DNA of 64,000 bases, taken from NCBI GenBank assembly GCA_947503765.1, contig CANNFA010000001.1, positions 434,001-498,000 on the forward strand. The letters run 5' to 3'. The translations under genes and the position numbers were made by a program. The DNA is from an uncultured Paracoccaceae bacterium. GTDB taxonomy: Bacteria > Pseudomonadota > Alphaproteobacteria > Rhodobacterales > Rhodobacteraceae. Below are positions 1 through 7,588 of this stretch, piece by piece (position 1 is the stretch's first letter; each line of letters opens with the position of its first letter). The notes beneath the pieces are model-generated. The model saw only the letters and a list, made by a program, of their open reading frames with translations. It searched no databases and had not been told where the DNA came from.

Positions 1-1089
1 GGTCACCGACAGAAGCGGTCCGTAATTGTGGTTGCGGAACTCCTTGATGGTGAACTTGCCCCATTTCATCGGCGCGTCGGCATCGACCATCGTGTCGGCA
101 CCGACAAGCCCCAGCTCCATCGCCTGGGCGATGGCAAAGATCTTGAAGGTCGAGCCAAGCTCGTACACGCCCTGCACCGCGCGGTTGAACAGCGGGCTGT
201 CGGACGCATCGCCCTTGGTCAGCGGCACGGGGCGGTCGTTCGGGTCGAAGTCGGGAAGGCTGGCCATGGCGACCACCTCGCCGGTCATCGCGTCCATCAG
301 TACGCCGGCCGCGCCCTTGGCGTTCATCAGCGTCATGCCGCCATGCAGGATCTCTTCCAGCGCGGCCTGGATCGTCAGGTCCAGCGACAATTCCAGCGGC
401 CGCCCGTTCTCGGCCGGATCGCGCAGAAAGTCGTCGAACGCCTTCTCCACGCCGGCGGTGCCGATCACCTCGGCGGCATAGACGCCCTCGCGTCCGAACC
501 CGTAGCCGCCCAGGATATGCGCGGCCAATGCGCCGTTCGGATACAGCCGCATCTCGCGCGGGCCGAACATCAGGCCGGGCTCGCCGATATCGTGCACCTG
601 CTGCTGCTGCTCGGGTGACAGGACCTTCTTGATCCAGATGAACTTGCGCTTGCCGGTGAACTGCTCGACCAGCTTTTCCTCGTCCAGATCGGGAAAGATG
701 CGCACCAGCTCGCGCGCGGCGCGCAGCTTGTCGACCATCTGCGGCGGCTGCGCGTACAGGCTGTGGGTGCGCAGGTTGGTGGCCAGGATCTTGCCGTTGC
801 GGTCCACGATGTCGGCCCGCTGCGCGGTGATTTCCGAGGTCGAGACGGCGCTGCGCGGCTCTTCGGGGACCGTCGCGGCCATCAGCCCCATCCGCGCGCC
901 GACCAGGGCGAAGCCGCAGAAGAACAGCACGCCCAGCACCAGCAGCCGGCCCTCGGCGCTCTGGCGGGCGCGGTCGCGCATTTCCTCGTGGCGCAGGCGG
1001 ATGTTCTCGCGCTCGATCGCGTCGGGATTCTCGCCCTTGCGGCGGGCTTCCAGGATCCGGGCCAGCGGGCGCAGCGGAACGCGGCTCAT
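1..1089 (-). CDS. ftsI: Penicillin-binding protein 3 FtsI, septal peptidoglycan transpeptidase (C-terminus outside window)
   Basis: This is the N-terminal 363 residues of FtsI, which crosslinks peptidoglycan at the division septum with FtsW. A cytoplasmic N-terminus of about 45 residues is followed by one membrane anchor (about residues 46-70), the PBP dimer domain, and the start of the transpeptidase domain. The catalytic serine sits in the GSTFK motif at S313 with K316. The ATG at 1089-1087 overlaps the ftsL stop as ATGA, so the two are probably translationally coupled. The SxN and KTG motifs lie beyond the window edge. The cluster order mraZ-rsmH-ftsL-ftsI identifies it as the division PBP and not PBP2, which is encoded separately at the other end of the window. 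Confidence 0.96.
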   Translation of the reverse strand, partial: MSRVPLRPLARILEARRKGENPDAIERENIRLRHEEMRDRARQSAEGRLLVLGVLFFCGFALVGARMGLMAATVPEEPRSAVSTSEITAQRADIVDRNGKILATNLRTHSLYAQPPQMVDKLRAARELVRIFPDLDEEKLVEQFTGKRKFIWIKKVLSPEQQQQVHDIGEPGLMFGPREMRLYPNGALAAHILGGYGFGREGVYAAEVIGTAGVEKAFDDFLRDPAENGRPLELSLDLTIQAALEEILHGGMTLMNAKGAAGVLMDAMTGEVVAMASLPDFDPNDRPVPLTKGDASDSPLFNRAVQGVYELGSTFKIFAIAQAMELGLVGADTMVDADAPMKWGKFTIKEFRNHNYGPLLSVT

Positions 1090-1469
1090 GGCTCAAGCTC
1101 CTCGGTGTCGATATGGGTGTCCGCGGGCAGGATCGCACTGACGCTGACCGGGTTCAGGATGTCAGGCTCCGGCTCCGGCTCGGGCTGCGGATAGGCGATC
1201 TGTTCGACCCGGCCGAATTGCTGCGGCGACAGCGGCACCAGCCCCAGTTTCTGGAAATTCATTCCCACAAGGTCGCGCAGCCGGTCGGGCCGGTTCAGAT
1301 AGGCCCATTCGGCCTTCAGCACTGCGCGCGTCTCGCGCAGATAGCCGATTTCATGGCGCAGATCCTCGACCTCCCCTAGCGCGTGCTGGGTCTTGTAATT
1401 CTCGCTATAGGCCCAGAAGGCCAGGCCCATCACGGCCATGATCGACAACACGAAAGCGAAGGTTCTCAA
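1086..1469 (-). CDS. ftsL: Cell division protein FtsL
   Basis: FtsL is a 127-residue bitopic division protein that forms a complex with FtsB and FtsQ and activates FtsWI. A very short N-terminus leads into one transmembrane segment (about residues 4-20), then a periplasmic coiled-coil stretch (about 30-60, heptads of L, V and I), then a proline/glutamate-rich tail (PQPEPEPEP) typical of the alphaproteobacterial form. The start appears to be TTG at 1469-1467, overlapping the rsmH stop as TTGA. FtsL is poorly conserved, so the call rests on size, topology and position between rsmH and ftsI. Confidence 0.9.
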   Translation of the reverse strand: MRTFAFVLSIMAVMGLAFWAYSENYKTQHALGEVEDLRHEIGYLRETRAVLKAEWAYLNRPDRLRDLVGMNFQKLGLVPLSPQQFGRVEQIAYPQPEPEPEPDILNPVSVSAILPADTHIDTEELEP

Positions 1470-2464
1470 TGGCGTATCCCCCTGTTTGGCATCGGCATTC
1501 CCAGATCCTCGCGCGGCACGCGCCCCGCCGGCGCATCCAGCCGCCGCCCGACGCGCAGCCGCGCGGACCGGGCGCGCGGGTTGGCGGCAAGTTCCTGCGC
1601 GTCGGGCGCCACCGCCTTGCGCGTGACCTGCGCGAATCGCGGCGCGTCCTGTTCGATCTTCGGCGCGTGGCGGCTGCCCTGTCCGCGCCCGCCCGAGCGT
1701 AGCTGGAAGAACCGCTTGACCATCCGGTCCTCCAGCGAGTGAAAGGTCACCACGGCCAGCATGCCGCCGGGTTTCAGTGCGCGTTCGGCGGCCTCCAGCC
1801 CGGCGGCAAGCTCGCCGAATTCGTCGTTCACCGCGATTCGGATCGCCTGGAAGGTGCGGGTGGCGGGATGCACCTGGCCGGGCTTGGCGCGCGGCAACTG
1901 CGATTCGACCACGCGCGCCAGATCCAGCGTCGTCTCTAGCGGCGCGGCCGCACGCGCACGCACGATCGCCCGCGCGATGCGCCGCGACGCGCGCTCTTCG
2001 CCATAAAGAAACAGGATGTCGGCCAGTTCGGCCTCTTCGGCGGTGTTCACCAGGTCGCGCGCGGACGGGCCACCGTCGCCCATCCGCATGTCGAGCGGGC
2101 CATCATTGCGGAACGAAAAGCCGCGCTCGGGCTGGTCGAGCTGCATCGACGACACGCCGAGATCCAGCACCACGCCGTCCAGATCGGTGCCATGTTCGTC
2201 CAGCCGCCCGAACGTGCCCTGCACCAGCGTCAGCCGCCCGGCATAGGCGTCCGCCCATTCGGCCGCCATCGCGAACACGGCCGGGTCGCGGTCGATCCCG
2301 ATGACATGCTCCGCCCCCGCCTCCAGCAGCCCGCGCGCATAGCCACCCGCGCCGAAGGTGCCGTCCAGCCAGCGGCCCTGCACCGGCGCGACCGCCGCCA
2401 GCAGCGGACGCAGCAGGACGGGGACATGCGGGGCGGGGGCGTCGGAGCCGTCTGCCTCTGCCAT
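1466..2464 (-). CDS. rsmH: 16S rRNA (cytosine1402-N4)-methyltransferase RsmH (MraW)
   Basis: This 332-residue S-adenosylmethionine-dependent enzyme adds the N4-methyl group to C1402 in the ribosomal P site. Visible family marks are the N-terminal HVPVLL, the SAM-binding [14 protein letters not shown] around residues 35-49, the [10 protein letters not shown] block, the [15 protein letters not shown] block, and the C-terminal SLEDRMVK motif. The length is normal for the family. The start at 2464 lies 3 bases after the mraZ stop, and the 3' end overlaps ftsL, so it is part of a tight mraZ-rsmH-ftsL-ftsI operon. Confidence 0.97.
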   Translation of the reverse strand: MAEADGSDAPAPHVPVLLRPLLAAVAPVQGRWLDGTFGAGGYARGLLEAGAEHVIGIDRDPAVFAMAAEWADAYAGRLTLVQGTFGRLDEHGTDLDGVVLDLGVSSMQLDQPERGFSFRNDGPLDMRMGDGGPSARDLVNTAEEAELADILFLYGEERASRRIARAIVRARAAAPLETTLDLARVVESQLPRAKPGQVHPATRTFQAIRIAVNDEFGELAAGLEAAERALKPGGMLAVVTFHSLEDRMVKRFFQLRSGGRGQGSRHAPKIEQDAPRFAQVTRKAVAPDAQELAANPRARSARLRVGRRLDAPAGRVPREDLGMPMPNRGIRH

Positions 2465-2467
2465 GGC

Positions 2468-2971
2468 CTACCCTTCCCGCTTTGCGTCCAGCAGGGTGAG
2501 CGGGTCGAAATCGTCGTCGAAGTTTTCCAGCCAGGCTTCGGTCTTGGCCAGTTCCTCGGTCTCGTAGACGTCGGGCTGCCAGATCTGGAACGTGTCGCCG
2601 GTGGCGATGAAGAACGCTTCGTCGCCAAGGCCGATCTTCTCGCGCAGTTTCTTGGCCAGCACGATGCGGCCGGTCTCGTCGACCGAGATCTGGGTCGACT
2701 GGCCGGAGAACATCTTTTCCAGCATCTTGCGCTCGACAGAGCCGCGCTGCATCCCGGCAATCTGGTCGTCGACCTCGTCGATTGCCTGAATAGTGTAACA
2801 TTCAAGGAATTTTCGGCGGTGGTCGCCATATACAATGACGAATTCGGGTGATTTTCCGTCGGACCAGCCGGGATCGCCCTGCTCCAGCACACGGCGAAAC
2901 TGGGCCGGGATGGACACCCTGCCCTTGCCATCCACCTTCTGGTGGAATTCGCCTCTGAACCGTCGCGCCAC
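2468..2971 (-). CDS. mraZ: Transcriptional regulator MraZ
   Basis: MraZ is the first gene of the division and cell wall cluster. It is a 167-residue protein with two SpoVT-AbrB-like domains: FHQKVDGKGRVSIPAQFR near the N-terminus and the matching DETGRIVLAKKLREKIGL near residues 99-117. MraZ forms a ring-shaped oligomer and represses its own operon by binding short direct repeats upstream. Four ATGGRA-like repeats with about 10-base spacing lie at 3245-3279, about 275 bases upstream of this start, and are the likely operator. The fixed spacing of D-x-x-GR in both halves makes the assignment firm. Confidence 0.96.
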   Translation of the reverse strand: MARRFRGEFHQKVDGKGRVSIPAQFRRVLEQGDPGWSDGKSPEFVIVYGDHRRKFLECYTIQAIDEVDDQIAGMQRGSVERKMLEKMFSGQSTQISVDETGRIVLAKKLREKIGLGDEAFFIATGDTFQIWQPDVYETEELAKTEAWLENFDDDFDPLTLLDAKREG

Positions 2972-3244
2972 TGTCCCGCGGCTCCTTTACCCCCCGTGCT
3001 TCCCGGTTCCGCCTGAAACGGAAATGGCGGATTGAGCTGCTGCCACTGCCCAATCCGCCATCCATGGCCCGCTTGGCGGGTAGTCCAGCTGCGCGCGCCA
3101 CCTGGGGGGATGTCTGCTCGCCCGCGCGCCGGATCTCTGTCGTCGATGAAAGCGGGGTGCCTGTATGAAACCTGCTTTTTTTATTGTTGGTTTTCGGGGT
3201 CTTGCGCCCCTTTGGCCCGTCTTCATCGTGTGAACAGGGATGCC

Positions 3245-3279
3245 ATGGGATTTCATGGAAGTAAATGGAAAAGATGGTG
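3245..3279. promoter_or_regulatory. Candidate MraZ operator (four ATGGRA-type direct repeats)
   Basis: The + strand shows ATGGGA at 3245, ATGGAA at 3255, ATGGAA at 3265 and ATGGTG at 3274, giving a period of 10, 10 and 9 bases. MraZ in other bacteria binds TGGGA/GTGGG direct repeats separated by about 5 bases, so the spacing fits. The array reads opposite to mraZ and sits about 275 bases upstream, implying a long leader. The link to MraZ is inferred from spacing and position. Confidence 0.55.
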
Positions 3280-3762
3280 GCGACCTATGTGAAAGGGGGT
3301 GAATGCTGGCACAAAAAGCACACTTTGTGGAAGAGGCAGGGTCTGAAAAACCATATATAGATCAAACCACTTTGCCGAACACCATATAGCCGAAATCCCC
3401 TCCCTGAAAAAAGTTCCACGAATTCCCGTGAAAGTCTCCACCCTCACCCGTTCTGACCGATCCTGTGAGTCAAATCCACGGGAATCATCGGTCTTGCGGC
3501 AAGAATTCCGGGGGATTCTGCAAGCGGAGCCGGAATCGGCCGGGCAGTTCCATGAATTCCCAATCGCGGCCTCCCCAGCGCCTTTGCGCCTGCGGCCGCG
3601 CCGTCCGGCATGCCCACGCTCGCCGCAGCGCAGCATTCGCATTCCCGGCGGCCGCCCTGCACAGAGTCGACAATTTTCAACAATCAAATCGCTTTGAGGC
3701 GAAGTTTCACTGCCGCTACGTCACATATGCAGCGGCCGCATAGCGGAGTTGAGGCTTCGTCT

Positions 3763-3790
3763 ATTGTGCATTCGCAGCATTCGCATATCT
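3763..3790 (+). promoter_or_regulatory. Candidate RpoH-type (heat-shock sigma) promoter for the DUF1127-CcsR transcript
   Basis: ATTG at 3763-3766, a 17-base spacer, then CATATCT at 3784-3790. This resembles the alphaproteobacterial RpoH pattern CTTG-N17-CYTATNT with two mismatches. Transcription would start near 3797, leaving a leader of about 60 bases before the DUF1127 ATG. In Rhodobacter sphaeroides the homologous locus is driven by RpoHI/RpoHII, which supports the idea but does not prove this site. Confidence 0.45.
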
Positions 3791-3859
3791 TCCTGCTCAA
3801 CAGCGACGGACATGCACCGCCGCCGACCGAGACACAGAATTGATATGAGGGAAAGCACC

Positions 3860-4084
3860 ATGGCTTTCATGAACGACACACACGCCCTTCGTGGCACGAA
3901 CCCGGGCCTGATGAACCGTATGCGCACCGAATTCTCGCGGGTCCGCGAGAACGCCGCCAAGCGCCGCCTGTTCCGCGAAACGCTGAACGAGCTGCAGGGC
4001 CTGACCCCGCGCGAGCTTGACGACATGGGCATCGCCCCCGGCCAGTTGCGCGATGTCGCCTGGACGGCGACCTACGGCAAGTAA
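3860..4084 (+). CDS. DUF1127 small protein, CcaF1-like RNA-binding protein
   Basis: A 74-residue basic protein whose C-terminal half carries the DUF1127 pattern (RLFRETLNELQGLTPRELDDMGI, residues about 38-60, shown here in two overlapping pieces: RLFRETLNELQ and LTPRELDDMGI). A ribosome-binding site GAGGGA lies 8 bases before the ATG. It is followed directly by four CcsR-type small RNAs. In R. sphaeroides this same arrangement is known: the DUF1127 protein CcaF1 is cotranscribed with CcsR1-4, and the RNAs are cut from its 3' UTR. CcaF1 is reported to bind RNA and help CcsR maturation. I infer the same role here from synteny and the motif. The symbol is left blank because this copy is untested. 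Confidence 0.88.
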   Translation: MAFMNDTHALRGTNPGLMNRMRTEFSRVRENAAKRRLFRETLNELQGLTPRELDDMGIAPGQLRDVAWTATYGK

Positions 4085-4092
4085 GAGTTTCG

Positions 4093-4170
4093 ATTTCAGA
4101 CCACCCTCTCCTCCTCCCTGGGGGGTCTGAATTCAAGCGGCGGCATCTTCCTCCTCCCTGATGCTGCCGC
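4093..4170 (+). ncRNA. CcsR1-type small RNA (double hairpin with CCUCCUCCC loops)
   Basis: The first unit of the array. Hairpin 1 pairs TTCAGACC (4095-4102) with GGTCTGAA (4124-4131) and exposes CCTCCTCCC at 4110-4118. Hairpin 2 pairs 4137-4147 with 4160-4170 (11 pairs including one G-U) and exposes CCTCCTCCC at 4150-4158. This two-hairpin design with anti-Shine-Dalgarno loops is the hallmark of the CcsR or 'cuckoo' RNA family. It starts 8 bases after the DUF1127 stop, so it is probably processed from that mRNA. Confidence 0.85.
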
Positions 4171-4177
4171 ACCGATA

Positions 4178-4255
4178 CGCGGGCGCCGGCTCCTCCCATA
4201 ACGGCGCGCGCGCATGAAGGCGGCGGCACCCTCTCCTCCTCCCTGGGTGCCGCCG
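4178..4255 (+). ncRNA. CcsR2-type small RNA (double hairpin)
   Basis: The second unit. Hairpin 1 pairs GCGCCG (4183-4188) with CGGCGC (4202-4207), extended below by CG-rich pairing. Its loop carries the shortened motif CTCCTCCC at 4190-4197, the only one of the eight loops without the full nine bases. Hairpin 2 is a perfect 11-base-pair stem (4221-4231 with 4245-4255) around CCTCCTCCC at 4235-4243. Confidence 0.82.
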
Positions 4256-4272
4256 ACCTACTTGAAACGGGA

Positions 4273-4350
4273 TCGGACAGGCCCACCTCCTCCCGGGCAT
4301 GTCCGTAAGCGAAGTCGGCGGCTCCCTCTCCTCCTCCCTGGGGGCCGCCG
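4273..4350 (+). ncRNA. CcsR3-type small RNA (double hairpin)
   Basis: The third unit. Hairpin 1 pairs CGGACAGGCCC (4274-4284) with GGGCATGTCCG (4295-4305), with a single internal mismatch, and the loop is essentially only the motif CCTCCTCCC (4286-4294). Hairpin 2 pairs 4316-4326 with 4340-4350 (one G-U pair) and exposes CCTCCTCCC at 4330-4338. The stems differ in sequence from the other units while the loops are fixed, so selection is acting on the exposed loop. Confidence 0.85.
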
Positions 4351-4366
4351 CACTTCCACTCACGGA

Positions 4367-4445
4367 TCGGACGCCGGACCTCCTCCCGGAATGGCGTTCG
4401 CAGCGAAGCGGCGGTGTCCTCCTCCCTGGGCATCGCCGTTTTCGT
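4367..4445 (+). ncRNA. CcsR4-type small RNA, last unit with terminator-like tail
   Basis: The fourth unit. Hairpin 1 pairs CGGACGCC (4368-4375) with GGCGTTCG (4393-4400), with CCTCCTCCC at 4379-4387. Hairpin 2 pairs CGGCGGTG (4409-4416) with CATCGCCG (4431-4438), with CCTCCTCCC at 4418-4426. It is followed by TTTTCGTTT (4439-4447), so this hairpin probably also acts as the intrinsic terminator of the whole DUF1127-CcsR transcript. trpA begins about 70 bases later. Confidence 0.82.
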
Positions 4446-4513
4446 TTCCGCTTTGCCCATTGATTTCCGCCCGCGTCTTCGCCAAACCCGCCGGGACGGA
4501 ACCGGGGGAAAAG

Positions 4514-5305
4514 ATGACACGGATCGACGCCAAATTCGCCGAATTGCGCAAGGCCGGGCGCCGCGCCTTCGTGTCCTATGTCATGGCGGGCGATCCCGAC
4601 TATGCCGCCTCGCTCGAACTGGTGAAGGGGTTGCCGGCCGCGGGCGTGGACATCATCGAGCTGGGCCTGCCCTTCACCGACCCGATGGCCGACGGCCCGA
4701 CGATCCAGTTGGCGGGGCAGCGCGCGCTTGCCGCGGGAATGAGCCTTCAGCGCACGCTCGACCTGGCGGCCGAATTCCGCAAGACGGACGACACCACCCC
4801 GATCGTACTGATGGGGTATTACAACCCGATCTACAATCGCGGCGTCGACACCTTTCTTGCCGACGCCAGGGCGGCCGGGATCGACGGGCTGATCGTGGTG
4901 GACCTGCCGCCCGAAGAGGATGACGAGCTGTGCATCCCGGCGCAGAAGGCGGGGCTGAACTTCATCCGCCTTGCCACCCCCACCACCGACGACAAGCGGC
5001 TGCCGCGCGTGCTGCAGAACACGTCGGGCTTCGTCTATTACGTCTCGATCACCGGCATCACCGGCGCGGCCGAGGCGCGGCCCGAGGATGTCGCGCCCGA
5101 GGTCGCGCGCATCAAGGCGCAGACCGATCTGCCCATCGTGGTGGGATTCGGCATCACCACCCCGGACGCGGCCGAGGGCATCGCCGGCATCGCCGATGGC
5201 GCGGTCGTGGGGTCGGCCATAGTGTCGCGGATCGCCCGCGGAGAGCCGGCGCAAAAGGTGCTGGATTTCGTCAAGACCCTTGCCGATGGGGCGCACCGCG
5301 CCTGA
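4514..5305 (+). CDS. trpA: Tryptophan synthase alpha subunit
   Basis: TrpA cleaves indole-3-glycerol phosphate to indole and glyceraldehyde 3-phosphate, and channels indole to TrpB. It has 263 residues with a TIM-barrel. The two catalytic acids fall at exactly the reference numbers, E49 ([11 protein letters not shown]) and D60 (MADGP). The C-terminal phosphate-binding GFGITTP and GSAIV loops are present. The ATG at 4514 has GGGGGAA 4 bases upstream. trpB is not in the window, and the gene stands alone after the CcsR array, so it may depend on its own promoter between 4446 and 4513 or on read-through. Confidence 0.97.
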   Translation: MTRIDAKFAELRKAGRRAFVSYVMAGDPDYAASLELVKGLPAAGVDIIELGLPFTDPMADGPTIQLAGQRALAAGMSLQRTLDLAAEFRKTDDTTPIVLMGYYNPIYNRGVDTFLADARAAGIDGLIVVDLPPEEDDELCIPAQKAGLNFIRLATPTTDDKRLPRVLQNTSGFVYYVSITGITGAAEARPEDVAPEVARIKAQTDLPIVVGFGITTPDAAEGIAGIADGAVVGSAIVSRIARGEPAQKVLDFVKTLADGAHRA

Positions 5306-5344
5306 CGGGCTTGCGGGCGCGCGCGCAACATGCATCCTGCGTCC

Positions 5345-6166
5345 ATGACATTGCCCCCCGACCGTATCGCCGCCCTTGCCGAGCAACTTCTGGCCGCGCG
5401 TGACGCGAACCGCCAGATCGCGCCGATTTCCGCGCGCGAGCCGGATTTCGACTGGCCCGATGCCCATGCCATTGCCGGCCGGATCCGCACCCTGCGCTTT
5501 GCCTCGGGCGAGGTGCCGGTGGGCCGCAAGATCGGCTTTACCAACCGCACCCTCTGGGAGCGCTACGGTGTGACCGGCCCGATCTGGGGCGACATGTTCG
5601 ACCGCAGCGTGCACCGGCTGGACACGCCGCGCGCGACCGTTCCGCTGCCGCCCCTGCCCGAGCTGCGGATCGAGCCGGAGATCGCCTTCGGCCTTGGCAC
5701 CGCGCCCGAGCCGGGGATGGATGTGGCCAGCCTTGCGCGCTGCATCGCCTGGGTCGCGCACGGGTTCGAACTTGTCAGCTCGGTCTTCCCCGGCTGGCGT
5801 TTCACCGGGCTGGACAGCCACGCCGCCTTCGGGCTGCACGGCGCGCTCTATCTCGGCCCCGCCCACAAGCCGGAGGGGTTCGGCAGCGACCTGCCCGCCG
5901 CACTGTCCGGCCTGACGCTAAGCCTGTCCGGCGGCGCCGGGGTCGAGGCACAGGGCAAGGGCACCGACGTGCTGGACGGGCCGGTGCAGGCGCTCGGATT
6001 CCTGGTGGAAGGGATCGCCGCCGCACCCGGAGAGGCGCCGCTGCGGGCCGGCGACATCGTCACGACCGGCACTTTGACCGACGCGATGCCGGTGGCCAAG
6101 GGCGACACCTGGCGCACCGTTCTGACGGGCGGCCCGCTGCCAGGGCTTGAGCTGACGTTTTCCTGA
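5345..6166 (+). CDS. 2-keto-4-pentenoate hydratase family protein (FAH superfamily)
   Basis: A 273-residue protein of the MhpD/HpaH-type hydratase and decarboxylase family within the fumarylacetoacetate hydrolase fold. Such enzymes act on 2-oxo-dienoic acids from aromatic or lignin degradation. Family marks are GRKIGFTNRTLWE in the first third, the metal-binding EPEIAF around residue 105, HGFELVSSVFPGW, and the closing GDIVTTGTLTDAMPV. No other aromatic-degradation gene is nearby, so the substrate cannot be guessed. The start at 5345 is chosen because the family begins near it. An in-frame ATG at 5330 is also possible, and neither has a good ribosome-binding site. Confidence 0.85.
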   Translation: MTLPPDRIAALAEQLLAARDANRQIAPISAREPDFDWPDAHAIAGRIRTLRFASGEVPVGRKIGFTNRTLWERYGVTGPIWGDMFDRSVHRLDTPRATVPLPPLPELRIEPEIAFGLGTAPEPGMDVASLARCIAWVAHGFELVSSVFPGWRFTGLDSHAAFGLHGALYLGPAHKPEGFGSDLPAALSGLTLSLSGGAGVEAQGKGTDVLDGPVQALGFLVEGIAAAPGEAPLRAGDIVTTGTLTDAMPVAKGDTWRTVLTGGPLPGLELTFS

Positions 6167-6406
6167 TGGCGGGGAATGCCGTGCTGCAATATTCATATAT
6201 CGAACATTCGCATGAAAATTTTGCGGCTTTGATGCTGGATAATCGTACATATATTGGATTCGGGGATTATTGGGCATCAGGCCGAAAGCGTCCCCGCGGC
6301 GCGACGGCGCTTGCCGCGCGCCCGCGCCTGTGGCACCTCGGCGGCAGGGAGGCACCGGCCGCAAAGCCCACGGCCGGGCCGGCGCACCGTTTGCGGGGAT
6401 GAACGC
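6167..6406 (+). promoter_or_regulatory. AT-rich leader and probable promoter region of glcEF
   Basis: The first 100 bases are unusually AT-rich for this window. A loose promoter fit is TTGATG (6229-6234) with TATATT (6250-6255) at 15-base spacing, which is short. The second half is GC-rich and holds no clear open frame. It starts the glcE-glcF transcript. Notably no glcD precedes it. Confidence 0.3.
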
Positions 6407-7546
6407 ATGATCGCACCCAGATCAGAGGCAGAGCTTGCAGAGGCCATCCGCACGGCCAACAGCCCGCTGCGCATCCGCGGCGGCGGCACCCGCGACATCG
6501 GCCGCCCGGTCGAGGCACCGCCGCTGTCGGTCGCCGGTCTCGCCGGGATCGAGCTCTACGAGCCGGGCGCGCTGACGCTGGTGGTCCGCGCCGGCACGCC
6601 GCTGGCCGAAGTCGAGGCCGCGCTGGCCGATGAGAACCAGCGCCTGGCCTTCGAGCCGATGGATCACCGCCGGCTTCTGGGCACGGATGGCACGCCGACC
6701 ATCGGCGGTGTCGTCGCCGCGAATGTGTCCGGCCCGCGCCGGATACAGGCCGGGGCGTGCCGCGATGCGCTGCTGGGCGTGCGCTTTGTCGATGGGTCAG
6801 GCACCGTGATCCGCAATGGCGGGCGGGTGATGAAGAACGTCACGGGCTACGACCTTGTGCGGCTGCTGGCCGGCAGTCACGGCACGCTGGGCGTTCTGAC
6901 CGAGGTCGCGTTCAAGGTGCTGGCCCGCCCGGAAACCGAATGCACGCTGGTCGCCGATGGGCTGGACGCCGCGGCGGGGGTCGCCGCGCTGTCCAGGGCT
7001 CTGGGCTCGCCCTTCGATGTCAGCGGCGCCGCGCATCTCGATGTGGACGGTGCGCCGCGCACGCAGGTGCGGCTGGAGGGGATGGCCGTATCCGTCGCCT
7101 ATCGCCGCGACCGGCTGCTGGCGGACATGCCGGAATTCGCCGCCGTCGAGGGCGAAGACAGCGCCGCGCTCTGGCAGGAGGTGCGCGATGTCACCCCGTT
7201 TGCCGGGGCCGAGGGCGCGGTCTGGCGCGTCTCGGTCAAACCCGCCGACGGCCCGGTCCTGACCGCCGCGCTGGAGGAACGCGGCCTCAAGGCGCGGGCG
7301 GTCTACGACTGGGGTGGCGGGCTGGTCTGGCTGCTGGTGCCCGAGGCGGACCATGCCGGCGCCGAGGCGGTCCGCGGCGCGGTGCAGCGCCTTGGCGGCC
7401 ATGCCACGCTGATCCGTGCCGCGCAGGACACGCGCGCCGCCGTGCCGGTCTTTCAGCCCGAGCCGGGACCGCTTGCGGTGATCTCGCGCGGGCTCAGGGC
7501 GAAATTCGACCCGCGCGGCATCCTGAATCCGGGGCTGATGGACTGA
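6407..7546 (+). CDS. glcE: Glycolate oxidase FAD-binding subunit GlcE
   Basis: GlcE is the second FAD-binding subunit of the three-part glycolate dehydrogenase, which oxidises glycolate to glyoxylate and passes electrons to the quinone pool. The protein has 379 residues. The FAD-binding (PCMH-type) region spans about residues 5-180, with IRGGGTRD, LVVRAGTPLAEVE, TIGGVVAANVSGPRR, GGRVMKNVTGYDLVRLLAGSHGTLGV. The C-terminus ends in the family-typical FDPRGILNPG. The ATG at 6407 has GGGGATGAA upstream. It is followed after 42 bases by glcF. GlcD is not next to it, which is unusual. Confidence 0.95.
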   Translation: MIAPRSEAELAEAIRTANSPLRIRGGGTRDIGRPVEAPPLSVAGLAGIELYEPGALTLVVRAGTPLAEVEAALADENQRLAFEPMDHRRLLGTDGTPTIGGVVAANVSGPRRIQAGACRDALLGVRFVDGSGTVIRNGGRVMKNVTGYDLVRLLAGSHGTLGVLTEVAFKVLARPETECTLVADGLDAAAGVAALSRALGSPFDVSGAAHLDVDGAPRTQVRLEGMAVSVAYRRDRLLADMPEFAAVEGEDSAALWQEVRDVTPFAGAEGAVWRVSVKPADGPVLTAALEERGLKARAVYDWGGGLVWLLVPEADHAGAEAVRGAVQRLGGHATLIRAAQDTRAAVPVFQPEPGPLAVISRGLRAKFDPRGILNPGLMD

Positions 7547-7588
7547 CGGCGAGACGGCCTGCACGAGGGGCCGCAAAGCGAGGACGCG

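Larger units (their letters stand above)
2972..3859. other. Gene-free control region between mraZ and the DUF1127 gene
   Basis: This 888-base divergent intergenic region is clearly richer in A+T than its flanks, and I find no convincing gene in it. It holds the long mraZ leader, the candidate MraZ boxes (3245-3279), two copies of the 15-mer GTTCCAYGAATTCCC (3413-3427 and 3547-3561), and a candidate heat-shock promoter (3763-3790) for the DUF1127-CcsR transcript. I looked for the RNase P RNA signature (GAGGAAAGTCCG) on both strands and did not see it. Open frames here have no recognisable protein features. Confidence 0.6.

Noticed and set aside
3413-3427. LexA site (GTTC-N7-GTTC) at the GTTCCACGAATTCCC copy
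   Set aside because: The second GTTC half is absent (TTCC at that position, out of register), so it does not fit the alphaproteobacterial LexA pattern.
3253-3687. A 144-codon minus-strand frame between mraZ and the DUF1127 gene
   Set aside because: The region is AT-rich, the translation has no domain or coherent composition, and regulatory repeats lie inside it.
2972-3859. RNase P RNA gene
   Set aside because: I looked for the conserved GAGGAAAGTCCG segment and its partner on both strands and did not find them.
4093-4445. CRISPR-like repeat pattern
   Set aside because: Repeats are only nine bases, sit in hairpin loops, have alternating spacing, and no cas genes are near. The double-hairpin sRNA model explains it better.
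4133-5866. A 577-codon minus-strand frame across the CcsR array and trpA
   Set aside because: It runs through structured RNA repeats and the trpA and hydratase genes, has low-complexity GRR/AREE content, and matches no family I know.
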